Below, one piece after another: positions 8,572-15,620 of a DNA stretch of 64,000 nt. The stretch is from DAINPP01 sp963667315. GTDB taxonomy: Bacteria > Thermotogota > Thermotogae > MWEM01. The stretch's first letter is position 1, and each line of letters begins with the position of its first letter. The stretch is from positions 372,001 through 436,000 of the forward strand of contig OY763325.1 in the NCBI GenBank assembly GCA_963667315.1, written 5' to 3'. The position numbers and the translations under genes are program-made. The notes below the pieces were generated by a model. That model saw nothing but the letters and a program-made list of their open reading frames with translations. It did no database searches and was not told the origin of the DNA.

Positions 8572-8593
8572 TCCATCTTGTTTATGATACCAT
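8565..8593 (+). promoter_or_regulatory. Promoter of the attenuated MFS-phzF operon
   Basis: Consensus TTGACA (8565-8570), 17-bp spacer, TACCAT (8588-8593). The -10 is weaker. Transcription would begin near 8600, giving a leader of about 258 nt before the MFS ATG at 8858. Confidence 0.6.
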
Positions 8594-8601
8594 CATATTA
8601 A

Positions 8602-8620
8602 TCGATAGTATTCGTATCGA
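8602..8620 (+). repeat. Inverted repeat at the transcript start
   Basis: TCGATA-GTATTCG-TATCGA, six-base arms, directly after the -10 box. It could be a repressor operator or a 5' stabilising hairpin of the leader RNA. Confidence 0.5.
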
Positions 8621-8651
8621 AATTTCTATTTTTAAGGAGGGCGATCCCGAT

Positions 8652-8735
8652 ATGATTATAATATGTGTGTTTGGACATGTTATGTCAGGAATAGATGAAA
8701 ACTGTATTGGGATAATGCCGTCTGTTTTCATGTAG
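8652..8735 (+). CDS. 27-residue putative leader peptide of the MFS attenuator
   Basis: A short ORF beginning MIIICVFGHVMSG and ending MPSVFM, preceded by AAGGAGG 11 bases before its ATG. It lies between the promoter at 8565 and the intrinsic terminator at 8788. Codons 23-26 overlap CGTCTGTTTT, which can pair with the 5' arm of that terminator. A ribosome finishing the peptide would mask this arm. It has no database-recognisable function; the leader role is inferred from position and RNA pairing. Confidence 0.6.
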   Translation: MIIICVFGHVMSGIDENCIGIMPSVFM

Positions 8736-8770
8736 AAACCGATTTGTTTTAATTATAAATTGTACATAAG

Positions 8771-8838
8771 GACCACGGTGTTAAAAATCAGACGACAGTC
8801 TGAATTTTTTTTGCGATTATATCGTATACGCCGTGGTC
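8771..8838 (+). promoter_or_regulatory. Outer inverted repeat of the attenuator
   Basis: GACCACGG (8771-8778) pairs exactly with CCGTGGTC (8831-8838). The second arm is followed by TTTTT and then the MFS SD. The pair encloses the inner terminator and may be a second terminator or an organising stem. Confidence 0.55.
8788..8812 (+). terminator. Attenuator terminator upstream of the MFS gene
   Basis: TCAGAC-GACA-GTCTGA followed by A and eight T residues is a canonical intrinsic terminator. It sits within the leader, about 45 bp before the MFS start codon. CAGACG (8789-8794) can pair instead with CGTCTG (8719-8724) in the leader ORF, and flanking AAAA with TTTT extends this to 10 bp with one bulge. 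That makes an antiterminator. Confidence 0.8.
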
Positions 8839-8857
8839 TTTTTAATTGGAGGAAATA

Positions 8858-10105
8858 ATGAACACGATAAAGAAAAAGTTAAAGCATAATATTGGGAAAA
8901 ATTATTTATTCACATTTGTGAAGAGTATTGACTTTACGAGGGGGCTTTGGATGCTTTATCTCGCATTCAGAGGAATGAGTCTGCTGGAAATTGGGGCACT
9001 TGAAGGAATATTTCATATTACATCACTGTTGATGGAAGTGCCGACGGGTGCTGTAGCCGATCTTATGGGGAGGAAATTAAGCCGGGTTATGGGAATGATC
9101 ATCAGTCTTTGTTCCCTTTTCATCCTGATGTTTTCTGATTCATTCTGGCTATTTGCACTTTCTTTTGTTTTTTCAGCCTTGTCCTATAATTTGGATTCGG
9201 GTTCAGGTGAAGCACTGGTTTATGATTCGATGAAGTCTTTGGGGGAAGAGAAAGGGTATACAAAAGTGCTTGGGAGAAATGAAGCGATCTTCAATATTGC
9301 ATCCATTTTATCATTATTTATTGGTGGAATGCTTGGAGAAGAAAGTTTTATGCTGGCGTATACATGTTCTGCAGTGGTTGGGATCATTTCCCTGATTATT
9401 TCAACGACTTTCTATGAACCGCCTATTGAAAAAATAGTCAATTCTGAACACTCTTTAAAGAATTTTTTTATTCATACCTATAAAAGTTTTAAGACACTCT
9501 TCTCGAATGGGGAAGTAGCTTTTCTAACCGTCTTTACAACGATATTTTCCGCTTTTGCGACGGTTATCTTCTTTTATATTCAGAATTATTGGAGAAGCGA
9601 AGGTATTAGTGTTTCTCAGGTTGGTATATTTCTGGCCATTGGATCCGGTGTATGTGCATTGAGTACGATAAATATGGAGAGAATCGAGTCTTTTCTCAGA
9701 AAGAGGAAGTGGTCGGTAATTTCAGAATATCCGTTCTTATTCTTCGGCCTGATGATATTTTCAGGGATATTTGGCTTGGCAATACTTGGGATTTTCAGGA
9801 ATATCACACTATTATCCTTGATTTTTCTGGTCTTTACAATGGTTGGGGAATCAGGTATGTATGTTATGTTTAACAGTTTTTTAAATAAGCATATTCCTTC
9901 TCATCAGAGAGCAACGATTATCTCGATAGACAGTATGTTGTTTAGTATTTCAATGATCGGTGTTTTTCCCTTTTTTGGATGGATTGCAGATGCGTTTTCC
10001 TTTTATCACGCCTTTATCGTTTTGATTTTTATATCACTTGCATTATTAATTCCATCAGGATTTATCATCAGGAAGTTTTTGAGAAAAAGAGTTGTCAATG
10101 TATAA
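8858..10105 (+). CDS. MFS transporter, probable efflux pump
   Basis: 415 residues with 12 predicted membrane segments. The motif A loop reads EVPTGAVADLMGRKLSR near residue 60, and the next helices show SGSGEALVYDSM. The ATG at 8858 is chosen over an in-frame TTG at 8846 because GGAGGAA lies directly upstream. A leader peptide and terminator/antiterminator precede it, an arrangement known for ribosome-targeting drug resistance and efflux genes, so a drug-efflux role is inferred. phzF and a DUF4180 gene follow without a terminator and probably share the transcript. The substrate cannot be told from the sequence. Confidence 0.85.
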   Translation: MNTIKKKLKHNIGKNYLFTFVKSIDFTRGLWMLYLAFRGMSLLEIGALEGIFHITSLLMEVPTGAVADLMGRKLSRVMGMIISLCSLFILMFSDSFWLFALSFVFSALSYNLDSGSGEALVYDSMKSLGEEKGYTKVLGRNEAIFNIASILSLFIGGMLGEESFMLAYTCSAVVGIISLIISTTFYEPPIEKIVNSEHSLKNFFIHTYKSFKTLFSNGEVAFLTVFTTIFSAFATVIFFYIQNYWRSEGISVSQVGIFLAIGSGVCALSTINMERIESFLRKRKWSVISEYPFLFFGLMIFSGIFGLAILGIFRNITLLSLIFLVFTMVGESGMYVMFNSFLNKHIPSHQRATIISIDSMLFSISMIGVFPFFGWIADAFSFYHAFIVLIFISLALLIPSGFIIRKFLRKRVVNV

Positions 10106-10132
10106 TAATATAAACAAATGGAGGTGTAAGGT

Positions 10133-10957
10133 ATGGGGATTAAGATATTTCAGGTTGATGCATTTACGAATGAGTTTTTCAAAGGGAATCCGGCTGCGGT
10201 CTGCGTTCTTGAGAAGGCTTTATCGGAAGAACTTTATCAGAAAATTGCAATGGAGATGAATCTGTCAGAAACAGCTTTTGTTATTGAAACAGCTGATGAA
10301 AACAAATTTAAGTTAAGGTGGTTTACATCGGAATGTGAAGTTGATTTATGCGGTCATGCAACACTATCCGCAGCACATTGTCTTTTTGAGAAATTTGGTT
10401 TTCAGGGTGAACTCTGTTTTGAAACGAAGAGTGGTGTGCTGAAAGCTCAGGAGCATTATGGCAATATTCAGTTGGATTTCCCTGCAAATAAACCGGAGAG
10501 CGTTGAACGACCGATTGAGGATATACAGGATGCCTTGAATTGTTCTGATTATTTTGAAGTTTATTACTCAAAGACGAGTGATTTTCTTTTGCTGCTGTTT
10601 GAAAGCGAAGAACAAATAGTCATGTTGAAGCCTGATTTTATGAAGATGAAAGCTCTGGAATTTGATTTAAATGTACATGGTCTGATCGTAACGGCAAAAA
10701 ATAACAGGGAAGCTGAAAATTACGATTTTTGTTCCAGGGTCTTTGTACCGTGGGAAGGAATCAACGAAGATCCGGTAACCGGCTCTTCGCATACGCTTCT
10801 TGGACCTTTTTGGTCAGAAAGGTTGGGGAAGACTCTTGTTAGAGGTTATCAGGCTTCCTCAAGAGGCGGATATGTTAATGTAGAGCATATGGAGAAAGGC
10901 AGAGTCACCCTAACCGGTGAAGCTGTAATAATACTGGAGGGAATTTTAAATGTTTAG
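10133..10957 (+). CDS. PhzF family isomerase/epimerase
   Basis: 274 residues with the two-lobed diaminopimelate-epimerase fold of the PhzF family. The N-terminus FQVDAFTNEFFKGNPAAVC is diagnostic. The catalytic Glu lies in MNLSETAFV near residue 45. RWFTSECEVDLCGHATL follows, and the C-terminal lobe shows EDPVTGSSH. Relatives isomerise or epimerise small metabolites; the actual substrate is unknown and no phenazine genes are nearby. Its SD is GGAGGTG. It is co-transcribed with the MFS pump and overlaps the DUF4180 gene by 8 bp. Confidence 0.88.
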   Translation: MGIKIFQVDAFTNEFFKGNPAAVCVLEKALSEELYQKIAMEMNLSETAFVIETADENKFKLRWFTSECEVDLCGHATLSAAHCLFEKFGFQGELCFETKSGVLKAQEHYGNIQLDFPANKPESVERPIEDIQDALNCSDYFEVYYSKTSDFLLLLFESEEQIVMLKPDFMKMKALEFDLNVHGLIVTAKNNREAENYDFCSRVFVPWEGINEDPVTGSSHTLLGPFWSERLGKTLVRGYQASSRGGYVNVEHMEKGRVTLTGEAVIILEGILNV

Positions 10958-11306
10958 CAATTTGACAATTAATGAGAAGCACGGTTATGCGATTTTTCCC
11001 GCGGATTACGAAATAAAATCCGTCAACGAATTGAATGATCTGTTGGGAAATTGTTATTATAATCATATTGAGAAAGTTCTAATCAATGAAAATAATCTCA
11101 GTGATACGTTCTTTGATCTTAAAACGAAAATTGCGGGAGATTATCTGCAGAAACTGGTTCTTTATCAATTTAAAGCTGCATTTGTGATTTCAGCGGAGAA
11201 AAACACGGGAAGGTTTTCGGAAATGGTACTGGAATCAAACAAAGGTAATCGCATCAATTTCTTTTATACATTTCAAGATGCGGTGAATTGGCTGGAAACT
11301 ATTTAG
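10950..11306 (+). CDS. DUF4180-like protein
   Basis: 118 residues resembling DUF4180: an N-terminal strand, then a central pattern of LINENNLSDTFFDLKTKIAGDYLQK and a late MVLESNKGNRINFFYT...AVNWLE segment. No catalytic motif is evident and it appears cytosolic. It overlaps phzF by 8 bp, so it is translationally coupled and last in the attenuated operon. A strong terminator follows. Function unknown. Confidence 0.65.
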   Translation: MFSNLTINEKHGYAIFPADYEIKSVNELNDLLGNCYYNHIEKVLINENNLSDTFFDLKTKIAGDYLQKLVLYQFKAAFVISAEKNTGRFSEMVLESNKGNRINFFYTFQDAVNWLETI

Positions 11307-11318
11307 TGAATAAAAAAA

Positions 11319-11347
11319 GGATGAATCTTATGATTCATCCTTTTTTT
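11319..11347. terminator. Intrinsic terminator after the DUF4180 gene
   Basis: GGATGAATC-TTAT-GATTCATCC, a perfect 9-bp stem, followed by seven T residues and preceded by seven A residues. It can also act for the tRNA transcript coming from the right; its last T overlaps the CCA end of tRNA-Gly. Confidence 0.9.
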
Positions 11348-11349
11348 GG

Positions 11350-11421
11350 AGCGGAAGACGGGATTCGAACCCGCGACCCTCTGCTTGGCAAGCAGATGCT
11401 CTACCACTGAGCCACATCCGC
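11350..11421 (-). tRNA. tRNA-Gly (GCC)
   Basis: Full cloverleaf on the minus strand beginning GCGGATG. The anticodon loop TTGCCAA gives GCC. The T arm contains GGTTCGAATCC. CCA is encoded at 11349-11347. Third gene of the Lys-Leu-Gly tRNA operon. Confidence 0.96.
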
Positions 11422-11430
11422 AGAAAACTG

Positions 11431-11514
11431 TGCGAGTGATGGGAGTTGAACCCATACGAGATCATTCTCACTGAATTCTAAGTCCAGCGCGTCTGCCAAT
11501 TCCGCCACACTCGC
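11431..11514 (-). tRNA. tRNA-Leu (TAG)
   Basis: Class II tRNA on the minus strand, from GCGAGTG with a long variable arm. The anticodon loop CTTAGAA gives TAG, decoding CUA and possibly CUN. The CCA end is not encoded (the genome reads CAG after the discriminator), unlike the tRNA neighbours on both sides. Confidence 0.94.
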
Positions 11515-11535
11515 GCTTCCCAAAACTCTGAATGG

Positions 11536-11608
11536 TGAGCCGCGAGGGACTTGAACCCTCGGCCCCATGATTAAAAGTCATGTGCTCTACCGACTGAGCT
11601 AGCAGCTC
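11536..11608 (-). tRNA. tRNA-Lys (TTT)
   Basis: Cloverleaf on the minus strand beginning GAGCTGC, with D arm AGCTCAGTCGGTAGAGC. The anticodon loop CTTTTAA gives TTT, and the T arm is GGTTCAAGTCC. CCA is encoded at 11535-11533. First gene of the tRNA operon. Confidence 0.96.
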
Positions 11609-11611
11609 TCC

Positions 11612-11642
11612 CGCTTCGGAAACTCTCTTCCCTCCCGAAGCG
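11612..11642 (-). repeat. Inverted repeat at the 5' end of the tRNA precursor
   Basis: CGCTTCGG (11612-11619) and CCGAAGCG (11635-11642) are perfectly complementary. They lie between the -10 box and tRNA-Lys, so the primary transcript would start in a stable hairpin. It probably serves 5' processing. Confidence 0.6.
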
Positions 11643-11647
11643 AAATG

Positions 11648-11676
11648 ATTCTAACATACTTTTTCAGAAAATGCAA
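11648..11676 (-). promoter_or_regulatory. Promoter of the tRNA operon
   Basis: TTGCAT (11671-11676), 17-bp spacer, TAGAAT (11648-11653) on the minus strand. This is a strong sigma-70-like promoter about 40 bp before tRNA-Lys. Confidence 0.75.
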
Positions 11677-11715
11677 GTCTAAATAAGACAATTATGAAAA
11701 CAAATCTATATAATT

Positions 11716-12528
11716 TTATGAAAATGGAATGGTTTTCTCCATAATGACCTTTATATTCTCCACAAGAAGCGATTGCATCTTACGATCTCTGAAATTTTTA
11801 TCCTGACCAAGTGCTTCAACGATGTTTTCGGGATGGTTTACAAATTCCTTTATAGCGATTGTTTTCTGAAGATATGACAGCATCCTATCGATTTCAAGTT
11901 TGTTGCAAACTTTACCATGTCCGGTTATGAACCATTTTGCCTTTTCTCTCTTTAACTGCTTTAATATTTTTATCCATTTTTCAATATTGCTGTCTACGAC
12001 AATTTCCGGGTGATATTCGCTGACCAGTAAATCGCCAAGAATGACAATCTTTCTTTCAGGTATTCTTACAATTGTAGAATCCGGTGTATGTCCACCAACC
12101 AATTCAAATTCAATTTTCAGATTACCGAGTATGAGAGTGTGTTCCTTTTTAAAAGTCATGGCAGGGTGTACGATCTTTATATCTTCTTCAATTAATGCCC
12201 CATCTTTCATGATGACCTGGTCGATATAATCATGATTCATCATGGAAAGATAATTTTCTGTTTTTTCTGATGCGATTAAAGGGGCATTGATTCCTGAATT
12301 ACCGAATGAATGATCGGGATGATAATGTGTGTTTGTCATCATGATCACTTCAGATTTCATTAACCGCTTGATATATAATACGATTTCGGATGCTTTTGAA
12401 GGAAAAAGCGAACTGTCTACCACTAAAGTCCCTTCAGCTGTCGTGATAGTCGTTATATTTGAACCGCCATATGGGTTATCAAATACAATAATACCTTTTT
12501 CAAGTTCTCTCAATTTGTTCAACTCCAA
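11716..12528 (-). CDS. MBL-fold metallo-hydrolase
   Basis: 270 residues of the metallo-beta-lactamase superfamily. The metal-binding motif THYHPDH lies near residue 66, GGHTPDSTIV near 145, a metal-bridging Asp in ILGDLL near 165, and TGHGKVC near 205. Such enzymes hydrolyse thioesters, lactams or other esters; the substrate is unknown. Several TTG codons occur at the start; the TTG at 12513, nine bases after GGAG, may be the real initiator. It stands alone between the tRNA operon and the divergent MATE gene. Confidence 0.85.
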   Translation of the reverse strand: MELNKLRELEKGIIVFDNPYGGSNITTITTAEGTLVVDSSLFPSKASEIVLYIKRLMKSEVIMMTNTHYHPDHSFGNSGINAPLIASEKTENYLSMMNHDYIDQVIMKDGALIEEDIKIVHPAMTFKKEHTLILGNLKIEFELVGGHTPDSTIVRIPERKIVILGDLLVSEYHPEIVVDSNIEKWIKILKQLKREKAKWFITGHGKVCNKLEIDRMLSYLQKTIAIKEFVNHPENIVEALGQDKNFRDRKMQSLLVENIKVIMEKTIPFS

Positions 12529-12627
12529 TATCCTTTATCAATTTATTATTCTATACATTTCTTTTATTTTCCCTTTACCTTTTCATAACGTCTTATGAAA
12601 AATATTTCAGATTACGAATCGATAGCC

Positions 12628-12656
12628 TTGTTTTTTGAAATTGAATATGATAGAAT
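12628..12656 (+). promoter_or_regulatory. Promoter of the MATE gene (probably giving a leaderless mRNA)
   Basis: TTGTTT (12628-12633), 17-bp spacer, TAGAAT (12651-12656). Only six bases separate the -10 box from the ATG at 12663. The expected start of transcription therefore falls on or one base before the start codon, and no SD is present. Confidence 0.6.
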
Positions 12657-12662
12657 CCTGTC

Positions 12663-14003
12663 ATGAATATATATAAGAGACTTTTTAAGATTGCTTTACC
12701 AATTGCAATACAGCAAATCATCCTAACTAGCATGAACTTCGTAGACATGTTGATGATTGGACAGCTTGGGGAGGTATCCATAGCAGCTGTCGGTTTATCC
12801 AATCAATTATTTTTTATCTTCAATGTTGTCACATTTGGTCTCGTTTCAGGTGGTGCTATTTTTATCGCACAATTTTGGGGAACAAAACAGGAGTATAATA
12901 TTTCACGAACCACTGCTTTAATGTTGATTTGTTCTACACTGATTTCAATTTTCTTTTTTATCTTGGCGTTTTTCTTTCCTGAACAGACACTTAGAGTCTT
13001 TTCACCGGATCAACTTGTTATTAATGAGGGGGCTGGATATCTGAATGCCATAGGCGTTAGTTTTCTTGCCTTTGGTGTTACCATGACTATTTCATTTGTG
13101 TTGAGAAATACAGAGAATGCAGTTATTCCAATGGTCATCAGTATTGTTTCAATTGGTTTGAATGTGTTGCTCAATTATTCTCTGATATTTGGAAACTTCG
13201 GGTTACCAAAACTGGGTATCAGAGGTGCCGGGATCGGAACACTTATTTCCAGGATTTTTGAAATGATCCTGATTCTGATCATCGTCTATCGTAAAAAATT
13301 ACCTGGCAGAGTTCACCTTGAACATTTTACAGGTCTCTCCAAAGATTTTGTGAAGCGATTTTTAAAATACACTTTTCCAACCGTTGCAAATGAGCTGTTT
13401 TGGTCAACCGGTTATTCCATGTATTCAATCATCTACAGTTATATGGGCACTGGATTGCTTGCGGCGACAAGGATCATGAACAGTATTGAGCGATTTTCAT
13501 TTTCGGTTCTTCTGGCACTGGCAAATGCGGCAGCTGTCGTTATTGGTCAGGAACTTGGCAGATCATCCTATGATAAAGCGAAACATATGTCAAAGAAGAT
13601 CATCAAACTTGATCTTGGGATAGCGTTTGTTTTGATTATTCCCATGATAATATTCGCCCCTCAGTTTGTTTCACTTTTCAGTGTAACACCGGAAGTAAAA
13701 AAATTATCAATACTTTTACTGAGGTTATCGATGCTGTATTCTCCGGTAAAGATAATGAATGGACTATTTATCGTTGGTATTTTAAGAGCCGGAGGCGATA
13801 CGAAATTTTCCTTTGCAGTTGAAGCAGGGTGTTTATGGCTTGTCGGTATTCCGGTTACTGCACTGGCAGGACTGGTCCTCAATTGGGATTTTCCAATTGT
13901 ATATTCTTTGTGCATGGTGGAGGAAGTTTTAAAGTTAATCATATTGATAAGGCGGTATAAGAAAGGCTCCTGGCTTAAAAATGTCGTCGAAAATATGCAG
14001 TAA
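12663..14003 (+). CDS. MATE family efflux transporter
   Basis: 446 residues with 12 predicted membrane helices. The N-terminus IALPIAIQQIILTSMNFVDMLMIGQLG is typical of NorM/DinF-type cation-coupled multidrug exporters. The second half repeats the pattern (FPTVANELFWSTGYSMYSIIYSYMG). Length is normal, and the ATG coincides with the family N-terminus, so an internal start is unlikely. A bidirectional terminator follows at once. Drug or metabolite export is inferred from the family. Confidence 0.93.
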   Translation: MNIYKRLFKIALPIAIQQIILTSMNFVDMLMIGQLGEVSIAAVGLSNQLFFIFNVVTFGLVSGGAIFIAQFWGTKQEYNISRTTALMLICSTLISIFFFILAFFFPEQTLRVFSPDQLVINEGAGYLNAIGVSFLAFGVTMTISFVLRNTENAVIPMVISIVSIGLNVLLNYSLIFGNFGLPKLGIRGAGIGTLISRIFEMILILIIVYRKKLPGRVHLEHFTGLSKDFVKRFLKYTFPTVANELFWSTGYSMYSIIYSYMGTGLLAATRIMNSIERFSFSVLLALANAAAVVIGQELGRSSYDKAKHMSKKIIKLDLGIAFVLIIPMIIFAPQFVSLFSVTPEVKKLSILLLRLSMLYSPVKIMNGLFIVGILRAGGDTKFSFAVEAGCLWLVGIPVTALAGLVLNWDFPIVYSLCMVEEVLKLIILIRRYKKGSWLKNVVENMQ

Positions 14004-14031
14004 AAAAAGGGATCCTAAAGGATCCCTTTTT
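14004..14031. terminator. Bidirectional intrinsic terminator
   Basis: AAAAA-GGGATCC-TAAA-GGATCCC-TTTTT directly after the MATE stop. It terminates MATE on the plus strand and the long 14-38.6 kb minus-strand gene run from the other side. Confidence 0.92.
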
Positions 14032-14050
14032 ATTGTGAATTAACATATTT

Positions 14051-15082
14051 TTATTCTGAGATGAGATCAGAGTAAAAATTCTCCCAGATTTTCATGACAT
14101 TTTTCTCGGAATAGTAATCTGAAATTTCTATGGACTTTTCTTTAATTTTATTGAACAGTTCTTTGTTTGTATATAATTCATTGAGTTTCTTCGTAAAATC
14201 ATCTGCATTGTTTCCTGACATATATTTTCTAAAGAGTATTTCTTCATATAATTCGATATCCCTGACGAGAAGTGGTAACTGGCAGTTACAGGCTTCAAGG
14301 ATAGTCATAGGGAACAATTCCTGATATGAAGGCAGAAAAAGAACATCAGCGGCATTAAAATAGTCAGCGACTTTTTCCCTTTCAACAATCCCGGTGAAAA
14401 TAACATTTTCAGGAGGATTCTCTATCATCTTTTTATATTTTTCATAGCCATCTGTAATTTTACCGAACGAAAAACCACCAACCCAGACAAATTTAAATTG
14501 GGGGCACTTTTTGGCTGTTTTAATGAAATCGTCAATTCCTTTTCTCTTCTGAACCTGTCCGGCTCCAACGATGACAAATTCATCTCCCGATAAACCAAAA
14601 TCATCTCTCAAATCCTGTTTACGTTGTTCATTAACCGGTTTAAACACCTCTCTGGATACATAATTCGGAATATAATAAACCTTATTTTCAGGTAACCCGA
14701 GTCTTATGAGTTCCTGTTTGTAAAAAGAATTAACAACAACAAGTCTGTCTGCCATAGAGTAAAAGCTGATCATGTACTTTACCAGATATTTCAATATAAA
14801 ACCCGGAATTTTCAAAGAGCCTTCCAGTGAATCGGGCATAACATGACAGGAAATGACCGTTTTTTTACCTCTATTCTTGTACTTTTTCAGCAACGATCTG
14901 GAACCCAGATCAAACGTGTGTGCATGAACAATATCAAATATTCTGTTATCATTAACATGGACATCCAGTACATCGGATTTTTTCAGTAATTTTGCCTGTT
15001 CTTTAAAAGCGGAGTCTACTCCCTGCCCTTTTGCCATCTCCGATACCGAACGTATGTTCAAACTGATTGACACCAATACCAC
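14051..15082 (-). CDS. GT4 glycosyltransferase, probable 1,2-diacylglycerol glucosyltransferase
   Basis: About 343 residues, GT-B fold. The N-terminal EMAKGQGVDSAFKEQ acceptor loop and DIVHAHTFD are followed by the donor half with GAGQVQKRKGIDDFI. WVGGFSF and the E-x7-E region PSYQELFPMTILEAC come next. This pattern is typical of alMGS/CpoA-type enzymes that glucosylate diacylglycerol at the inner membrane face, so a glycolipid role is inferred. In-frame GTG/TTG codons make the start ambiguous; the GTG at 15073 is best placed relative to AAGGAG. Last gene of the long minus-strand run. Confidence 0.78.
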   Translation of the reverse strand: MVLVSISLNIRSVSEMAKGQGVDSAFKEQAKLLKKSDVLDVHVNDNRIFDIVHAHTFDLGSRSLLKKYKNRGKKTVISCHVMPDSLEGSLKIPGFILKYLVKYMISFYSMADRLVVVNSFYKQELIRLGLPENKVYYIPNYVSREVFKPVNEQRKQDLRDDFGLSGDEFVIVGAGQVQKRKGIDDFIKTAKKCPQFKFVWVGGFSFGKITDGYEKYKKMIENPPENVIFTGIVEREKVADYFNAADVLFLPSYQELFPMTILEACNCQLPLLVRDIELYEEILFRKYMSGNNADDFTKKLNELYTNKELFNKIKEKSIEISDYYSEKNVMKIWENFYSDLISE

Positions 15083-15104
15083 TCCTTCATTTTAACCTGG
15101 CAGA

Positions 15105-15620
15105 TTATAACATAGATGTACCGTTAAAAAAATGATTATTTTCTGCCCATTCTTTGAATAACATCAGTATTCGTCCTGTTGCTCCCCAAATAAAAAAATC
15201 TTTGAAATCCCAGACAGGTAAAGAGATGAACCTGTTGTTATACGGAAATCGTTTCATGGTCATCTTTGTTTTCATGAAAGTTTTAAAAGGGATTGTATGA
15301 ATACTCTCAACCTCGTTCGGATTAATAATAAGATCTCCCGTATCAATGATACCTATAAACGGTAAGATGTTGTGGTCTGATACATAAGTCAAAACAGGTT
15401 GAAGAGAATCGATTATTTTCAAAATATCAGCATTGATTTCCTCTTTTGTTTCTCTTTTAACTGCTTCTATAGGACGCTCATTCGTTTCAATCTTCCCCCC
15501 GGGGAAAGATATCTCACCCGGATGATGTTTCAGGGATCGGCTTCTTTGCGTAAAAAGAATCTCGTATTGATCGTCTTTCAAAAAGATCGAAACGAGTACA
15601 GTTGATGTGATCGACTTCAT
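15105..15620 (-). CDS. Nudix hydrolase, CoA pyrophosphatase-like
   Basis: 171 residues. The Nudix box is GGKIETNERPIEAVKRETKEEI near residue 42. It is preceded by FTQRSRSLKHHPGEISFPGG, the UPF0035-type motif of enzymes that cleave CoA and acyl-CoA to phosphopantetheine and 3',5'-ADP. It is cytosolic and overlaps the upstream TPR-protein gene by 4 bp. The CoA specificity is inferred from the LxxHxGxxxFPGG motif. Confidence 0.85.
   Translation of the reverse strand: MKSITSTVLVSIFLKDDQYEILFTQRSRSLKHHPGEISFPGGKIETNERPIEAVKRETKEEINADILKIIDSLQPVLTYVSDHNILPFIGIIDTGDLIINPNEVESIHTIPFKTFMKTKMTMKRFPYNNRFISLPVWDFKDFFIWGATGRILMLFKEWAENNHFFNGTSML

Noticed and set aside
8538..8735. 65-codon ORF in the MFS leader
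   Set aside because: Its first 38 codons overlap both promoters and precede the likely transcript start; only the last 27 codons from 8652 have an SD and fit the leader-peptide role.
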